From Diadema setosum (lineage: Eukaryota > Echinodermata > Echinoidea > Diadematoida > Diadematidae), in the NCBI GenBank assembly GCA_033980235.1, contig CM067067.1, positions 1,364,001-1,428,000 of the forward strand: 64,000 nucleotides of DNA, given 5' to 3'. This document shows, piece after piece, positions 46,078 through 56,277 of the stretch (position 1 is the first letter of the stretch; each line of letters begins with the position of its first letter). Under the pieces are notes generated by a model, which searched no databases, was not told where the DNA came from, and saw nothing but the letters and a program-made list of their open reading frames with translations. The position numbers and the translations under genes were made by a program.

Positions 46078-47268
46078 GCACACACATACATATAAATATA
46101 TAATCACACATGGAGTATACATTCTACTTGCTCTTGAGTAGGTTCAGCAGTAGGTTCAGCATATTTGCTTGTGTTTGTTTATTTTCATCTCAATTAAATG
46201 TACTATTTTTGTGACTTTTCTCCTCGTATCAAATGGAATTGTTTGGAATATGGAACAATGAAATTAAACAAAAAACATATTATTCTGGCTGTCTTATGTA
46301 TAGGGAGATTGGATTACAACCAGCTGGGAAGTGAAAAATGCGTGGAAAATCCCGTTTACTTCTGTCTCGAGGAAACCGCTGAAAGGAATAGGTCCAAGCA
46401 AGCGGCTGAAGAGGTGGGTAAGTATGACGAGAAATGGGATGGCGCTATACACGTGGATAACGAGAAAAGACGTGGAAACAGCAATGTGGTCGTCGCAACT
46501 TTACACCAATCCCCGAGTAGCACTCTCCCTCCTCTGATCGTCGATCACCTGTATGAAACTGTGCAGGAGACTTTCCAATGCAAACCTGAAGATGATGCTT
46601 CGGTTAGTCAAAGTCGACACGAGTCTGAGTCGGATATCACGACCAGCCCGTACGACAGGCTCAACCGAGGTTTTGTGCTTCCGGTTACTGGTCAAGAGAA
46701 ACCTCCCCAACCCGGACAACCGAACCCAACCGAAGATGAATACAACGATAAAGTGAGTGATGACCTTCCTGGAAAACCCACATTGCAAGACTCGGATAGA
46801 CAAGAGTCCGACTCGGATCCGGGCACGAACAGCCCGTACGACCGGCTCAACGAAGGTTTCGTGCTTCCGGTTACTGGTCAAGAGAAACCTCCCCAACCGG
46901 GACAACCGAACCCAACCGAAGACGAAAACAACGATAAGGTGAGTGATGACCTTCCTGGAAAACCCACATTGCAAGACTCGGATAGACACGAGTCCGAGTC
47001 GGATCCCGGCACGAACAGCCCGTACGACCGGCTCAACGAAGGTTTCGTGCTTTCGGTTACTAGTCAAAAGAAACCTCACCAACCCGGACAACAGAATCCA
47101 ACCGAAGACGAACGCAACGATAAGGTGAGTGATGGCCTGCCTGGGAAGCCCACATTTGAAGACTCGGATAGACAGTCGGAGATACACGTCTACAGTAATT
47201 GCACAGACGAGGGAAAACCAATGGAGGCGAGAGAGACATCTGCAAATCCAGCAAATACAGACAAATAA
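35798..47268 (+). CDS. Single-pass membrane protein with ITIM-like tyrosine tail, five exons
   Basis: Exons 35798-35865, 38229-38412, 41078-41109, 43864-43998 and 46304-47268 join with matching phases (1, 2, 1, 1), giving 460 residues if the ATG at 35799 is the start. Order: Ser/Thr-rich segment (MASTTEAPTSLGQTF...), basic linker, transmembrane helix TLPISILLVVLIIVVAF (38318-38368), basic stop-transfer (RRIRIRRSRR), then a long acidic/Ser/Pro-rich cytoplasmic tail with YYENV, LDYNQL, LYETV, three SPYDRL and VYSN. LDYNQL and SPYDRL fit [S/I/V/L]xYxx[L/V/I], the inhibitory (ITIM) consensus for SH2-phosphatase docking; docking here is inference. Upstream ectodomain exons may be missing, since exon 1 has an acceptor before its ATG. 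No named family is recognised. Confidence 0.62.
35866..38228. other. Intron a, repeat-rich
   Basis: Contains G-runs at 36708, 36740, 37274 and 37684 with GAGCGGAGCGAGCGAGAG-like sequence and CCCTCCCACNCGA pieces typical of decayed short elements. No coding exon recognised. Confidence 0.5.
38229..38412 (+). CDS. Membrane protein exon b (transmembrane)
   Basis: Possible acceptor GGAATCGTAG, donor GTAGGA. An alternative acceptor at 38257 would trim nine codons and change the phase. The helix and following arginines are clear. Confidence 0.6.
38810..39645 (-). repeat. Dispersed repeat related to 19553-20560
   Basis: Repeated TGACCTTTGACCTT blocks and terminal GGATGGACGGACGGACAACC are the reverse-strand counterpart of the GTCCGTCC/GGTCAAAGGTCA repeat. 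Diverged. Confidence 0.5.
39646..39870. repeat. Short tandem/dispersed CGGAATAACGAACC repeats
   Basis: Variants of CTTCGGAATAACGAACC recur several times here, and again at about 38530-38570 and 42780-42970. Confidence 0.6.
40282..40637. mobile_element. Palindromic TTAA-flanked MITE, sister of 14880-15236
   Basis: Left AGGGGATGGCTAGTAACTTATC, right GATCAGTTACGAGCCATCCCCT, TTAA at 40278-40281 and 40638-40641. The interior CTCATATTCAAGTAATGTGC is present in both orientations. Confidence 0.88.
41078..41109 (+). CDS. Membrane protein micro-exon c (32 bp)
   Basis: Strong acceptor CTCCTTCTGTTTCACAG, donor GTAAAA. Encodes RDDAKKGSNE plus one base. Its phases (2 in, 1 out) fit both neighbours exactly. 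Confidence 0.6.
41493..42285. mobile_element. piggyBac-like non-autonomous element
   Basis: Flanked by TTAA (41489-41492, 42286-42289). Inverted ends CCCTAAAGGGGCCGGGC / CCGGCCCTTTTAGGG. TTAA targets with CCCTA-type termini are the piggyBac signature. Near each end lies a G-run, CGGATTCCG and a C-run, a self-complementary hairpin. No transposase. Lies in the intron between exons c and d. Confidence 0.75.
42290..42682. mobile_element. TTAA-flanked TIR MITE, sister of 27663-28042
   Basis: Left AGGGATGGTACAGTATTGG, right CCAAAACTATACGACCCG. TTAA 42286-42289 is shared with the piggyBac-like element on its left. The right TTAA is at 42683-42686. Confidence 0.85.
43414..43585. mobile_element. Hairpin MITE (TTTCATAAAGCTGTTCG type)
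   Basis: The arms CATAAAGCTGTTCGTAAAGT and ACTTTACGAACAGCTTTATG plus CTGGTGATCAGTTCT / AGAACTGATCACCAG are complementary, ~70 bp each. Confidence 0.85.
43864..43998 (+). CDS. Membrane protein exon d (YYENV)
   Basis: Acceptor TATCTTGTCAAAG, donor GTGAGT. Encodes GGTTAYYENVNDLGASEES ... SLPSIPRGDF. Serine-rich with a tyrosine motif. Confidence 0.68.
44000..46035. other. Intron d, no feature recognised
   Basis: AT-rich sequence between exons d and e. Frames here lack domains and splice support. Confidence 0.45.
46036..46074. repeat. (AT)n microsatellite
   Basis: AT dinucleotides about 230 bp upstream of exon e. Confidence 0.95.
46304..47268 (+). CDS. Membrane protein last exon e (tyrosine motifs, 62-residue repeats)
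   Basis: Acceptor GGCTGTCTTATGTATAG, phase 1. Runs 321 codons to TAA. Contains LDYNQL, VYFCL, LYETV, SPYDRL x3 and VYSN. The frame remains open upstream to 46198, but the acceptor phase fits exon d exactly at 46304. Confidence 0.72.
46645..47202 (+). repeat. Coding tandem repeat, three 186-bp units
   Basis: SPYDRLN starts at 46645, 46831 and 47017, exactly 186 bp (62 codons) apart. Each unit reads SPYDRLN.GFVLPVTGQEKP, then QPGQPNPTEDE.NDKVSD.LPGKPT..DSDR. Units are very similar in DNA, indicating recent in-frame duplication. Each unit contains the splice-donor-like string GTGAGT. Confidence 0.93.
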
Positions 47269-47296
47269 ATAAAATCTACAGCAGGATGCTACGTAG

Positions 47297-47790
47297 CGCT
47301 TGCGTGATTGCCCGGGGCAAGTGAAAATCAAAGTCGGGCAAGTGTTTTGGAACAATGAGAACATTTGCCTGCCATTGGGCAAGCAAAAAGTTTTGAAGCC
47401 ACATTTTTTTCACTTTTCCCCTTTCAAACTCACAAAGTCAACCATACAGAAGCCCAAAGATAATGACTGTTTAATGAATAGTGATGTATCGCCCTTTAAT
47501 TTCATTTCAGCAACTTTCCGACACTTATACATGAAGAAGTCCCAAAGAATGCAACACCAACACTCGATCGAACCGAATTTGTTACTCCAATGTGTTTGAA
47601 CGTGCACACCAGCATGTGCTGTTTATTCAAATTATTGTGTTTTGTCAGGCCCTTGTCGACTAACAAGAGATTTTCCGTAACATATTCTTATATTTGGGCT
47701 TTCTTTTCGTGCAAGAAAAATTCATATTCGGGCAAGTCTTCTGCGGCAATTTGAAAATCTGCTCGCCCAATAGAATCGAGCAAGCGGTTC
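47297..47790. repeat. Dispersed-repeat-like sequence with GGGCAAGT words
   Basis: GATTGCCCGGGGCAAGTGAAAA, TTGGGCAAGC and TCGGGCAAGT recur with an inverted GCTCGCCCAATAG. Looks like an old repeat 3' of the membrane-protein gene. Its 3'UTR may overlap. Confidence 0.4.
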
Positions 47791-49126
47791 AAAAAAAAAA
47801 AAGAAGTTAAGTAGCACTCGGCTTACAGTGTCCTATCCTTGAGCAAAAAACATGAAGAAAGAAGAGGATTTACCACACACATCCCGCTATAATTTCTTTT
47901 TTTCTGCAAAACAATACAAAACCATGTTGCTGTCATTATCTTTATAGTGACCAAACGTGTACATAGACTTAGAAAAATTATACAGAATTATTGTGTATTT
48001 GGTTCCTTACTGAATGTGTCTACTTTAAAGGTTTGCAGATCGAAATAATCATCTCCACAAAGGTGTGCTGCACTCCCTGTAAATTTTCAAAATGTACATT
48101 TCTTTATGTATAAAAACGATGCAAAGCCATATAATATAGTGCCTTAATTGATTTGTAATAATGGTGATGTATAATATATCTATGTATCTACGTATACATA
48201 AGCTTGTACTTATCTATCATTAATCTACTCTCGATGTATGTATAGTTTACAACGTCACCTATAACTGTATTTTGTATTTTCATGTAGAATGATGTTCGTT
48301 TTCACTGCGGGGCGACTTTGCAAAGCAGTTTTACAAAACTGGACAGGCCAACCCTGCAGTATGAGTAAAACAAAAGAAATAAATAAGCAGTGATTTTGAT
48401 GTTTATCAAACGCAAAGAGAAATGATTGATTTTTTTTCTTGTTCTCTTGTTTTCTTGTTCTTGACCGTCTGGTCGTGGTCATTGTCGGTCCGACATTTCT
48501 CGCAATTATCAAAATTTGCCGTCAATACTCCTTTTGACAAATAACTTTTTGAATTTTACTGCAAAACTCAAATTTGGTTACAGATCTGATGTTGCTTCCA
48601 CATCAATACGTATATTAGGGCTTTCCCCACCTGAGTTTATTATTGTTGTTCCTTTTTTTTTTTTTTTTTTTACAAAGAGTGTCATTTTGTCACACTTTTT
48701 TTTTACAACTCGGTTCATATTGCTTTTGATTGTACATGTATTTCATTCATTCATTTCACATCATACTGTGAGCATTCAGAATTGTTTTAGTAGGCAAGAC
48801 ACAGGGTAATTGTATGTTTCTTTTGGTGTGCTTATGTGTATATGACTGAATTTGTTAATACTGTACGTGACTCACTACTACCTTATTTTGATAAAGTTGC
48901 ACATAAAACCTGCAATATTGGATGTCCTGGACACAAAATCTGAACTGAAATTTGAATGTTTGTTAAGAAATTAAATGTTTGATTATAAATACATGTATTA
49001 TTATAGAGTTGATTTTTGTTATGTATGTTTCTAAAGTGTGTTTTGGCTCAAATGAGCTTCTGCTTGCAGCATGCATTATGCACATTTTTTTTTTCATGTT
49101 ACATTTTCTTAAAAACTAATGGCTGG

Positions 49127-49990
49127 AATTTGACCAAACTTGACACTCTTCACACTCATTATCAGTGGGGAAGGTATTATAGGTTATGAAAGTAATGGTG
49201 GTACCCCCAAGGGGGGGGGGGGGGGGGGGGCTATATAGGGTAGGGCCCAAATATGCAAAATGCAGCAATTTCCAAAACTTTTGACACAATCCATATTTTA
49301 TTGAAAACAAGTAACTGTAATTTGACCAAACTTGGCAGAAATTATCAGTTGGGAGGAAATTATAACATATACAAACACTGGTGTTACCCCAAGAGGCCCT
49401 TACAGCTCGTAGGGAAGAGCCCAAATATTCACCAGTTTTCATTACTTTTGAAAAATATGCCTACATATTTTTGAAAATGTCTTTATAAACTGGACTCTAG
49501 ATTTTGACCAAACAGTGCGGGAATCAAGAGAAGAGATCACAGTGCGAACGAATGCTTCAATATATGGGGGGTTCATTTGATGGGGCCCAAATACCCCAAA
49601 TTAGCTAGTTTCTTTTTTTTTTCTAATTTTTTTACATTCCTAACTTCTTAAAAACAAGTTTCTTGAATTTGGCCAAACTTTGGAGGAGTTAGCAATGTAG
49701 GGGATTTATACTGTTCATAAATGGTGGTTTCCCATGGGTTTGGGCTGATAAACACCCAAATTAGGTAAATATACAGTGTGTTAATAATTTGCAACCTTTC
49801 CATTAAAAAAAAAAAAAAACGGTGGCTGAATTTCAACCACACTTGGCAGAAACCCTCATTGGGAGAGAAGATTCTGGCTTATACGAAATGGTTTTGGTGC
49901 CCATAGGGGGCACCAATACATTAAAATAGGGCTCAGATAAGTCTACACTAAAAATGATAGGGTGTTGTCCAGGGGCCTACAGCAATCCCA
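49127..49990. repeat. Degenerate tandem units (TTTGACCAAACTTGG type)
   Basis: About five units of roughly 140-180 bp, each with TTTGACCAAAC(T)TGG, AATTATCA(A/G)TGGGG-like sequence and CCCCAAGGGG. The same array is in copy A at 29290-30260. Confidence 0.6.
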
Positions 49991-50511
49991 AATTGCAAGA
50001 TTTTTGGAATACATTTTGTAGTTAGCCTCAGGCGGAGTGAGTGTATTGGAGGCGAAATGAGTCAACCAGTTATCTGTGGGTTCCTTTGTTTCAGTCGCTC
50101 ACAGAAATAATGTAGTTTGCCATTATTTTGTAATTAATCTTCTACAGCGATTAATGAAAGGTTGTACAGGTGTATTACATATTCTGCTGTTTCATTCTTT
50201 TCCTTTTCTTTTTCCACAGTTAAACTTTAATTCTTATATTTCTGTTTGAAGTTTTGTCTTGTCTTGTTTATTTGTCTTGATATGTCTCTATCCAACAGTC
50301 ACACGCTGTATACATGTACAGTACACAAGGCTTCGCACTCGTGCCTCACTTTGACAGAGAGAGAGGGGAGAGTGCTAAATATATTGTATGCCACTGACAA
50401 CAATTTACATTGGTCCCAATATGACTGGATTATGATAATGCGTTTATTCAAATGCCAAGAAAGGAAGCTTGCTAAAAGAAGAAATAAGAATATGAAGAGT
50501 TTGCAGTGGCG

Positions 50512-50652
50512 GAACCAAGGGGGGGGGGGGGGGGGCGCACTGGGCGCCCCCCTTATTTTTTATTTTATTTTTTTTGTTAAAACAAAAGAAATAAAAAGGA
50601 AAAAATGTGTAAAGGCGCCTCCCCTTTACCGAATTCCTGGATCCATCCCTAG
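50512..50652. mobile_element. Short TIR element, copy B only
   Basis: Left CAGTGGCGGAACC with a long G-run, right GAATTCCTGGATCCATCCCTAG. TTTG on both sides. Copy A continues directly (AAGAGTCTGATTGG at 31513), giving an empty site. Confidence 0.7.
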
Positions 50653-51463
50653 TTTGATCGCACAATGGGCAAAGTGCCATTTTCGTTCATTTGAAAGAGT
50701 CCATCAGTTAAAACAAAATAAAACCTTTCGAATGATACCTCACTTGTTGCACAAGGAATATTTTGAAAATTATTGTTAAACATATCTTAACAGATTTAAT
50801 GGTGGGGAAGAACCGATAACCCAGTCAACACTTAGGAGTCGTCAAAATTTGCCATTTCCGTGTATCGCCCTCTCTCGATGGGAACACTACAGTAAGTCGC
50901 GGCGTCCCAATAAATGATCTGAAGAGAAGAGAAACGTGATTTTAGGCAGAAATAGGCAGTCTAGGGTTCGAATCCTGACAGCAGCTTTCCGTCAACGGGA
51001 CAAGATGTCCTACACACAATGTCCCTCTTGACCTATAGGTGTAAGGCCTATACACACATAAATCCGGGTACCTGGTAACGCTGAATGTAACGACATGGCC
51101 CTCTGCTAAGACAGAGTTAACACTGAAAAGGCTACTCTAGACATTAAGACTTTAGAGAAAATGTATGTTGCTGTAGACATTGGTAGATGTTTGTATCCTT
51201 TCGCCATTCTAACGGAAAGAAAACTTACCGATGAAACAAGGGACCAGAGAGAATAAAGTTGATGAACAATCATCCTCTCTTGTATCATGATTGTACTCGC
51301 CGCTGTATTTTTGTAAAACTTGGCAATTGAATCTCTAAGGGAATGGGATCTCAAGTTGTTTAAAATGGGCACAAATTATGGAATCTTTTAAAATCTTCTT
51401 CTATAGAACCAGATAGAGCTTAGTTAGTGCTAGGAGTAACCACATCGATGACTGTAGTTTTAA

Positions 51464-52020
51464 AGGACAAGTTCACCTTCATGAGCATGTGGGTTGAAAG
51501 AATGCAGCAATATTAGTAGAACACATCACTGAGAGTTTGAGGAAAATCGGACAATCCGTTCAAAAGTTATGCATTTTTGAAGTTTCTGCCTAGTCACGGC
51601 TGGATAAGAAGACTACTATAGCTTGTGATGTCACATGTGTACAACGATATAAAGAAAGAATAGAGAAAATTCAACATATTTTCACTTTTCTCGCATAGCA
51701 AAAGAATACTCAACTTCTCTCTTTCAGAAGGCATGGGGAATAATATTACCCTTAGCATACGTCAGTAACAAGTCGAAGAAATGTGCACTTTATTCAAAAA
51801 GTTTTGTGAGGAAATTCTCTTTTTATTTTCCTTATATCGTTGTACGCATGTGACATCATGCACTGTAGTAGTCTTCTCATCCAGCAGTTACTGCGCAGAT
51901 ACTTTAAAAAATCATAACTTTTGAACGGATTGTCCGATTTTCCCCAAACTTTCACAGACGTGTTCTAGTAATATTGTTGTACTCACTCAAACCACATGTA
52001 TAAGAAGGTGGACTTGTCCT
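51464..52020. mobile_element. Palindromic TTAA MITE, copy B only
   Basis: Left AGGACAAGTTCACCTTCATG, right GAAGGTGGACTTGTCCT, TTAA 51460-51463 and 52021-52024. Copy A has a single TTAA at the matching place (about 32768), a clean empty site. Related to 1279-1828. Confidence 0.88.
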
Positions 52021-52428
52021 TTAAGTTTGTTCAGCGGTATCCAATCAGGGTGGGGTGGGCCCTGGGGGGTTAATCTAGTAGGTGACCAAATTGGGGCCTA
52101 ATATTTTAGCTTTTCCTTGAAGACCCCATGCCGGATTTCTGCTAAACATGTAGCAGGTGGTGTATAAGGGTGATTGGATGGGCTGTTTATGCCTGTTCCC
52201 CTCTGGGTTCCAAAAACCCTCCAAATCAAATAATTGATTAAGTAATAATAATGATAATGATCAACCTTCTTCTCTGTAACCAGAAGGTATATAGAGCTTG
52301 TTGTTACGTGAGTTACATTAATGACTGTCGTTTTAAGTTTATTCAATTCAATTTTCACATTTTCATCTTCTTTTTGAAAATGCATCGTCAAATTTTGACG
52401 AATCTCGTCAGGAATATTTGCTACGATG

Positions 52429-52530
<102 letters not shown>

Positions 52531-53204
52531 GCTGAATGTGAACTTTCAAGTTTATTAATGGCACATCCAGGGGCCCCTTGTGACCTGGACCAAATTCATG
52601 GCCACTTTCTACATTTTGATTTTCTTTTTAAAAAAGCATGTTCAAATTGTTGTTAAACTTAGCATGCATTATTGTCAGTGTAATGGAAGAATATACAAAT
52701 GATGGACATCGTGCCCTCCTTGACGTCCCCCAAACGTATGCCAAAGCTCCCGAAGTTTGCTATCATTTTAAAGGCTCCCCTCCCTAATCGTGTTCCAACC
52801 CGGCTATATGGTCTCTATTACGATATATACATTTATCAAACTCAGTCAAACTATGTGCTGTGGGAATAATATTGATCCTTTTCAACATCTATAGCTATAG
52901 GCTTTATGCGGCACACTTGATCATGTATTTCCCGCGAATGTTGTGAAGAATCACAAGAAAGTTCTCGACTTTTGTTTCAGTTCGTGCATGAGCAGGAGAC
53001 GCTAGAAATGAACATAAACACATTAACATGGCAGCACGGGTATTTGTGATTCAAAGTGGCTATTCAGTTTCGTCATATCGTATTACTGTACCAATATTAT
53101 TCCAGGAATAAGATATAAAACACATTAACCCGTTCCATACGGGAATCTGGTGGCCTGTGTATTACGTCTATAGGGATTTCAGAATTCAGTATGGAACGGG
53201 TTAA

Positions 53205-53453
53205 CCACTTGCGTATAACGGTGCTTCAGTTCTTGAATTCCGCGCGGACTATCTAGAACATCACGAATTAATCAACCGTGATCAAATTCAGTTGTGTATT
53301 CACAAAATAAACACCAAGACTATCACAGAATCAAGTCTAGGCGTGCAGTCGTCTGTTCTCAATCTGATGGCTTTATGTCCATGGCTGCATAAGTTTTCGC
53401 AATTTCGGACGGGATTCCAGAAGAAATCTCAATCTCTCTTTTCCGTTTTATAA
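53205..53453 (+). pseudogene. 82-codon open frame conserved with copy A
   Basis: Open from CCA 53205 to TAA 53451-53453: PLAYNGASVLEF...QIQLCIHKIN...LNLMALCPWLH...FSVL. Same length and stop as 34135-34383. No in-frame start near its beginning, so it would be an internal or terminal exon if real. Family unknown. Confidence 0.3.
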
Positions 53454-53550
53454 ACCAAAGAAATTGTGTTTGTGGTGATGTGCTGGAAATGATACCCAAG
53501 TAATTCTAGTCTATAACACTCGCGTATGGGACAGGACTCGCTCTGCTTAG

Positions 53551-53646
53551 ATCTATAACTACTCGTGCACCGGTCACGCCCACCCCAGAAACTCCATAGG
53601 GGACGTAGACAAAGACAGGACCAAGGAGAACTGGAGGAACACGCAG
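53551..53646 (+). other. Exon-like block, copy B
   Basis: Acceptor CTCTGCTTAG, donor GTGAAG. One frame is open throughout (IYNYSCTGHAHPRNSIGD...NWRNTQ). Phase 0 at its end does not fit the next candidate (54087), which weakens the model. Confidence 0.3.
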
Positions 53647-54004
53647 GTGAAGTAATTGTTTCCCTTATACAATTAGTTAATCTTTCTTTGATAAGCTGTT
53701 CTTGCATACTCTGCCTTTTCACATGTTTTTTTTTTTTGTTTTGTTTTTGGTCAACAAAGATGCACATCTTTTTGCGCTATGTCTGAATTAGGCCGATAAG
53801 GCGTGTTCACAAATATCTTTTTTTTTAATCGATTTTAGTTAACAGTAATGATGAATTTTACTGAATCAACATCACACACCGATCACTTCACGATTATTAT
53901 AAAGCAAATAAAGAAACAAACATAAGTATAACTATCCTTTAGACCCACTTTATTTTCTGCAGATTAGAATTATGATGTACGAACGAAATATCATTTTGCA
54001 TTTT

Positions 54005-54005
54005 T

Positions 54006-54048
<43 letters not shown>
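54005..54048. repeat. (CA)n microsatellite
   Basis: About 22 uninterrupted CA units. Confidence 0.95.
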
Positions 54049-54050
<2 letters not shown>

Positions 54051-54086
54051 GACTATTACGTGTGCAATATATTTGAAATACTTTAG

Positions 54087-54258
54087 TGTCTGCCTTCGTA
54101 TGACGTCATGGTCGAGCTACCCTGTATGTGTTCATGAAGACCTTCGGAAAGTTGAGGAAGAGAACGATTATTCAATAATGATTATCAATGATAACTATGA
54201 GCCACTTTATCAACTAGTTCAACGGCTTTTTGTCGAAATGAAAACCGGGAAGATCTGA
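54087..54258 (+). other. Candidate terminal exon, copy B
   Basis: Possible acceptor ATACTTTAG. The frame reads VCLRMTSWSSYPVCVHEDLR, then KVEEENDYSIMIINDNYEPL, YQLVQRLFVEMKTGKI and TGA. Copy A (about 34970-35142) has two small indels that break it. Tyrosine-containing but no known domain. Confidence 0.3.
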
Positions 54259-54770
54259 GAAACTCAGCTATTAACCCTCAATTATTGTCAGTGTGATAGG
54301 TTGGAGTTTGTGTGTGAAATATGTGCACATTTGACTCTTGGCAAAGAATGGATTAAAACAATAGTTGGTGGAATTGTGTGCATAACTCTGTGATCTTCTC
54401 CCGAAAAACACAAGAATGTGCCTATATGGTTATTTCTAAAGCATCTTAGCTATAATTGTCAGAGGTTCAGTCATTGAGCATATCGATAATGCTTTTTCAA
54501 GAAAAAAAAAATCACTTTTTTTTTTCATATCCTGACAGTTTTAATTAATGAAAGATTTGGTGGAGGGAGAGAAACATATGCAATTTGCCGAGATTCTATG
54601 AGAAGTATTTAGTTGTATAACAAGTACATTTCAACCAACATTTCCTCTTAGCATTATTGAATGAAAAGTAGAATTTTGTTACGTCATTTTGGCCCTAATA
54701 ACATGGTTACCAGGGCCATTTTAAATGGCACGATTATTAATGTCTTCTATAAAATATGTTTATAATAGAT

Positions 54771-55440
54771 GGGGGCCTATAAGGGCTCAAAATGGGTTGT
54801 TTGGTTCAGCTTCTTCCAAAAGCACCAAATTTGGCTCATAGGTCCCTTGTACCATACTCTTTCGATTTTTGATGGGCGCCAAGACTTAAAACCCTTTGAG
54901 CCGCCATATTGGTGAAATCCAATATGGCCGTCATCCGGTCAACTGCAGTTACAAATTGAAAAGGTTGATTAATATAATGAATCCCATATGGAAGGGTTTA
55001 CGGGGCTAGAGAATGTGATTCTAAACATCATTTCTGCAATTTAAGGTCACTATCACCTCTGAAGGTTACTTTCAAAGTCAAATAAGCATCAAATCAGGCA
55101 TTTCGGGCATTTAGTCAAAATGGCGTCTGTGAGCATTCAACTGCAATTCACTGGTACCTCTACATGTATTTTGTCCCATTTGTCATCTCTTCCATACTTC
55201 TTCAATGGTCAATTAGGGCAAAGAGCGGTTCCATTCCCCTACATATCAATAATGATTGACAAATAAATGAAAAATTATATTTGATATAAAATATATATAG
55301 TGAAAACTTTGAGCACAGAAGCTTAGATTCCAGGGAATTGAGCTCCTCAATCAATCCAGGTCAGACCAGCATTCTAGGGGCAGTTAACTACATGCGATCA
55401 TTAGAGTCCTTTAATGGGAGTATCTTATCAGAGTAGGTGA
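54771..55440. other. Non-coding stretch
   Basis: Includes the inverted words GCCGCCATATTGG and CCAATATGGCCG near 54900. Otherwise unrecognised. Confidence 0.4.
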
Positions 55441-55699
55441 AGACAATTCAGCTGAAGGTTTTTTTTTTCTTATCTTTTTTATTCTTTTTTTTTAAATCAA
55501 ACGAAACCGTTTCTTTACTGAAGGCGCAAATGACTAGGGAAACTGAACACCTATTGATGTTGTATGGGATACTGATCCTAAAGAAAATGATTTTAACATT
55601 TTTGCGCAGCAACAATGTGCAGTCCTCTGACAAAAGATGGTGATGGCACCACTCAAACCTGAAAACTAAGATTGACAAATATAGGACTGCCCTCATTTA

Positions 55700-56269
55700 T
55701 CAGCGCACAGATCTCCAAGAATAAATGGGACGGAAAACTCATCCTGAGCACCTGATTCGAGACTGCAATATCCAACAGGAATTGTGATCTCACAACCCTT
55801 CAGCTTTCAAACAACTTAGATGCGATCTACGCAAAGATATCCTTACGTAAGGTGACACAATGTTGGAGAACATTTTCTGAAAACAGTATGCAATCGCACG
55901 GATGAGCATAACATCACATTTTCGGTATAGTCTGTTTTTTTTTTAATCCCTTTGATCTGAGGGAGTTGCGGGAGGGTCCTGGTATTGGAAAGATAAAGGC
56001 CGTTTCAGCTCTTCCCTGTACAGCATACCTTTCTTCCAGAGCCCAACAGGCACTGACAGGGTGCAACATTACTTCAGACTTGCTTTGATGTGGCATGCAA
56101 AATGCCTTAGTAGTATGGGCCAGCAAACCAGAGCTCACTGACACATTAACTACACAGATTTCATCCTGGACCTGAGCTCGACGGTATCGAATCCGTCCAC
56201 ATGCAACGGGTAGAACACTTTGATAATCGTGCTCATATGCAGCTAGGGCTGATGAGGAACAAGGTTTAT
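55700..56269 (+). pseudogene. Decayed fragment of a repetitive CxC-type protein family, left part
   Basis: Plus-strand pieces such as GKIKAVSALPCTAYL...AQQALTGCNITSDL resemble the ALPALHALTGCDSTS block of large uncharacterised cysteine-rich (TSO1-like) proteins repeated in marine invertebrates. Several stops and frame changes are present. The sequence continues after the transposon at 57987. Family call from memory, moderate to low. Confidence 0.4.
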
Positions 56270-56277
56270 GGTGCAGC

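Noticed and set aside
46501..47382. 293-residue minus-strand frame opposite the last membrane-protein exon
   Set aside because: It mirrors the coding tandem repeat. The plus strand has the splice phase and the tyrosine motifs.
50955..50990. tRNA-like B box (GGTTCGAATCC) suggesting a tRNA or SINE
   Set aside because: No A box, acceptor stem or cloverleaf around it. The copy A counterpart has lost the motif.
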